NCBI GenBank assembly: GCA_950295325.1
Contig: OX485805.1
Span: 3,720,501 to 3,784,500 of the forward strand
Source of the DNA: Polytrichum commune
Taxonomy: Eukaryota; Streptophyta; Polytrichopsida; Polytrichales; Polytrichaceae
DNA length: 64,000 nt
Direction: 5' to 3'
How positions within the stretch are numbered: position 1 is the stretch's first letter; each line of letters starts with the position of its first letter. The translations under genes were made by a program, and so were the position numbers. The notes beneath the pieces were generated by a model that worked only from the letters and a program-made list of their open reading frames with translations, had not been told where the DNA came from and did not search any database. Below are positions 61,171-64,000 of this stretch, one piece after another.

Positions 61171-64000
61171 ATGACTAAGTCGTCCAAAACTCAAGAGTTT
61201 CCAGCTTTCACAGCATCACAGGGGGCTGCTGTGGTGAATGAGTTTGAGACGTAAATGACCTCACCTTGATTCAATGCCTTCCAAACATAGGAATGCAATT
61301 TTAACCTCTTGTTTCTATATTTCAAAGTTGCTAGATCTAAAAGGATGAAATGTGAGGTGAATCAACGCTGAGTGAATCATTACACTGAGACTTCTATCTT
61401 ATTTGACATGGCATGTTTATTAGAGTGGCCTCCATGACTTGTATTGTAGCAACAACTGTACCCTGCCACCTTCTGTGGTTGCCACGCCATGATTCCAAAA
61501 TGATGATGAGTAAGAGCCACACAAATTAGATGTATACCGATGCTAAATGTTGAAATAGCACCAGGAAGATAATAAACCCTAAAGGGCATGTATTTAACAA
61601 CATTGATTCAACTCACTATACATGGTGTCCCTTTGTGGTACGGTTTCAATTGGATGAAAGCCATGCACTGACTGATGTTTGTGAACTGGATCTCATGAAT
61701 TTGAAATTAAGGAAGACCAATTTGTCAAAAGTGTTGTAATGGCGTTTAGATCCAAGATGAACATCAATTTTGATCGTTACTAATAATGGCAGCAGTGTCA
61801 GTGGGGGCTGAAATTTAAGAATGTGAAATGCAATGATGACAGTAGCGCATGCTAAGCATAATTTGATGGGGGATAGCTCGTTGGAAAGCTTTTGGGGAAG
61901 TGAGCAGAATAGCCTCCTCGTTTGCTTCATTTGAGCAAGAGTCGAGTGAGATATGAGCAACATTCATAACAGTGCACATCTCAAATTCGGGGGCTCCCTT
62001 TGTTCAAATGGTTGGGCAGAATTTGATGCGTGATATATTTGTTGGAAAGATCTTGAGAAATATCTTTGAGAAAGTGAGCAGCATAGACTCCTCATTTCCT
62101 TAATTTGAACAAGTTTTGAATATGATACAAACGTCACAAAGAATCTGCTTTGATAAACTCATTGTGTGCAAAAGACTCTGTAGAATGTGATGGCTTATAA
62201 CTCATTGATAAGATTATGAAAAGCTCTACAAGATAGAGCTATTAATTTCTTGATTTGGGCTAAAATTGAGTTCAAAATCTCGTTTCAAAGTTCTGCCGAG
62301 CCTTGGATGCCTTCTTGGGATTATAAGCAAGAGGCTTGGTTTTGAACCCAAAGTATTTACACCAACATTGACAATAGTATTTGGTCCAAAATTTGGGTCC
62401 GATAAGGACTATGTTTTGTAAACCCTAATGTTAACCCCTAAATTTGGATCATTGAAATGAAGCCCTACTCAATTGCATTCCTGAGGGATACAATTTTGGA
62501 GTTGATTCTCAACGATTACTCCTTTGGATTGACAATTGTAGGTATGAAGACTACTTGGACAGCCAAATCACTCCCACCGATCTCTTCTACTTGGAGGATC
62601 TGGAGCTTGCGCGCCAGCTTGTTGAAATGGGGTTCACCTCCTTCCGCTTCTTTATTCTAACCTCATTCTGCAAATTCTTGCCATTTTCTAAGGTTTTAAG
62701 GAAAAACTGAATAAGTCACAGCAGCTCTTCCAGCAAAATCCTGGAAACGAAGTAGTTGAGCTTAATTAGGTTTAACCATTAATTTTGTGCTTATGAAAAT
62801 GATGCCATTTGACCCCATTCATGAGACCAAGTTAACAAATTATTTGAAGTCGGGAGTGATTTAAGGCCGCATGTGCAATTAGTCATAGGCAGACTTTTAT
62901 GTGTGTAGTTTCATACTTATTAGACTCTAAATGCTTTCTTCATGAGAAGTTGGCAAAACATACTTCGATCATCAAGCGTAGGAGTTTACTTGGACATTTC
63001 CAGATACAAGAACTTCTATTTGTGACCCAATTTTGCAAATTCTTGGCATTTTCTGAGGTTGTATGAAAGAACTAGATTAGTCACAGCTCGTGCAGAAAAT
63101 CTTGGGAAATTACACTGACCTTGAATAGGTTTCACTTCTATTGTTGTGCTTATGGAAATGATGCCACTTGACCACATTCATCAGACCAACTAGGTTTACA
63201 TATTACTGATTTAGGGTTGCATGTGTGAGTAGTCTTGGGCAGACTTTTATGCATGCAGTTTCACACTTATTAGACCCTTAATGCTTGCTTGATAAGAAGC
63301 TGGGAAACCTAATTTGATTATCAATTATGGGGGGTTTGTTTGGACATTTCAGATACAGGAGCAATGCAGAGATTATGTCAAGAGCAGAGTTTGCGGAATT
63401 CAAAGAAGTTGCAGAGGCAGCTCGCCTTGCAGTGCGTAATTTTGGCCCTCACACTATTCTGTTTTAACTTGCACCACACCACTCACTACGATCCTCAGCA
63501 GGTGTGAAACATTGACATCAAGAATGTGCCAGAGCAAACCCTAAGTTTTATAAATTGTGTGTTTTTGACAGTGTTGATCTGGTATCGTCTTTTTCTTTAT
63601 ACCATTTGGGTCTCTATAACAAGGATTTCACATTTTTTTGATACCAGTAGAGTATGGGTATTTGACGGTATTTGTATTTTTGATACCATTGGGATCTATA
63701 TACCATGCAAGATCCTTCATATGTAGGTAAAGTCGCCCTAGTATCAATATGGTTTAGGATGGTATTGACCCAAATTATAACTCAGGTTTACAAAAAAATT
63801 CTCACCTTGACATACCCACCAAATATCAATGTTTGATTGGTATTACAATTTTGATACCCACAGGTAGGTTTTTGATACTATTATTGATACCATTGATTCA
63901 TCTATATATCAGACCAAGATTGGTTTCTACTCCCTTGCAGGCAATGGCAAAGATGCCAAAGAAGCAGTTCAGCACGGGAAAGGATGTCTCCGGCCACCCT
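61171..64000 (+). CDS. CFAP299: Cilia- and flagella-associated protein 299 (CFAP299), 5' part
   Basis: Four exons are visible: 61171-61250, 62542-62631, 63353-63431 and 63941 to beyond the window edge, coding the first 103 residues in frame (phases 2, 2, 0). The core [20 protein letters not shown] (25-44), the [12 protein letters not shown] segment (48-59), the [16 protein letters not shown] helix (68-83) and a later GKD match the start of animal and protist CFAP299 (C4orf22), an axoneme-associated protein. The family is about 230 aa, so roughly 130 residues lie to the right. In plants such genes persist only where sperm are flagellated. The exon 2 donor (GTTCAC) is weak but keeps the frame. 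The start is the only ATG giving this N-terminus, after an A-rich leader. Confidence 0.85.
61840..62135 (+). repeat. Diverged direct duplication in CFAP299 intron 1
   Basis: Two copies of about 130 bp (near 61865-61960 and 62035-62130) share TTGGAAAG, AAGTGAGCAG, TAGCCTCCTC / TAGACTCCTC and TTTGAGCAAG / TTTGAACAAG in order. Non-coding. Confidence 0.55.
62660..63352 (+). repeat. Tandem duplication of CFAP299 intron 2, with decoy acceptor
   Basis: Copy 1 starts near 62666 (CTGCAAATTCTTGCCATTTT) and copy 2 near 63031 (TTGCAAATTCTTGGCATTTT). Landmarks AGACTTTTATG, CACTTATTAGAC-type text and TTGGACATTTC recur in order. Copy 1 ends with CAGATACAAGAAC at 63001-63013, a diverged twin of the true acceptor and exon 3 start (CAGATACAGGAGC, 63350-63362). 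Confidence 0.8.

Overview
This is nuclear genomic DNA from a land plant. It holds intron-rich genes with GT-AG splicing, AT-rich intergenic DNA full of decayed repeats, and no operons or bacterial signals. Four protein genes can be assembled exon by exon, all on the + strand. Two are tandem paralogues of a plant vacuolar sorting receptor (VSR/BP-80 family; 632 and 637 aa, 12 exons each, same intron positions and phases). The third is an 11-exon gene for a predicted plastid protein of 539 aa related to bacterial lipid-A-disaccharide synthase (LpxB-like, GT-B fold). The fourth is the 5' part of a CFAP299 (C4orf22-type) cilia/flagella-associated protein gene that runs off the right edge. A ciliary gene in a plant genome points to a lineage with flagellated sperm (bryophyte, lycophyte, fern, cycad or Ginkgo). 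The large repeat-filled spacers would suit a fern, but the species cannot be fixed from the sequence.

Layout. 1-14.7 kb: no intact gene; MITE-like inverted-repeat elements, poly-C tracts, copies of a dispersed repeat family and one possible retroelement relic. 14.7-22.3 kb: GC-rich promoter/5'UTR and VSR-A, with a threefold tandem repeat in intron 1 and one GC-AG intron. 22.3-36.3 kb: intergenic repeats, including a 98-bp and a 205-bp tandem repeat and two more MITE-like elements. 36.3-46.0 kb: GC-rich promoter/5'UTR with a degenerate tandem repeat, then VSR-B, whose 3'UTR appears expanded or split by an intron. 46.2-51.0 kb: three decayed pogo/Tigger-like transposon copies around a perfect four-copy 203-bp tandem array. 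52.3-59.1 kb: LpxB-like gene with tandem repeats in introns 1 and 7. 59.1-61.2 kb: intergenic with two MITEs. 61.2-64.0 kb: CFAP299 5' part, truncated by the window.

The two VSRs would act as type I membrane cargo receptors carrying soluble proteins from the Golgi to the vacuole. The other two genes have no evident functional tie to them. All exon coordinates were worked out by reading frames and splice sites by eye. Within each gene the phases add up to one continuous frame, which is the main support for the models.
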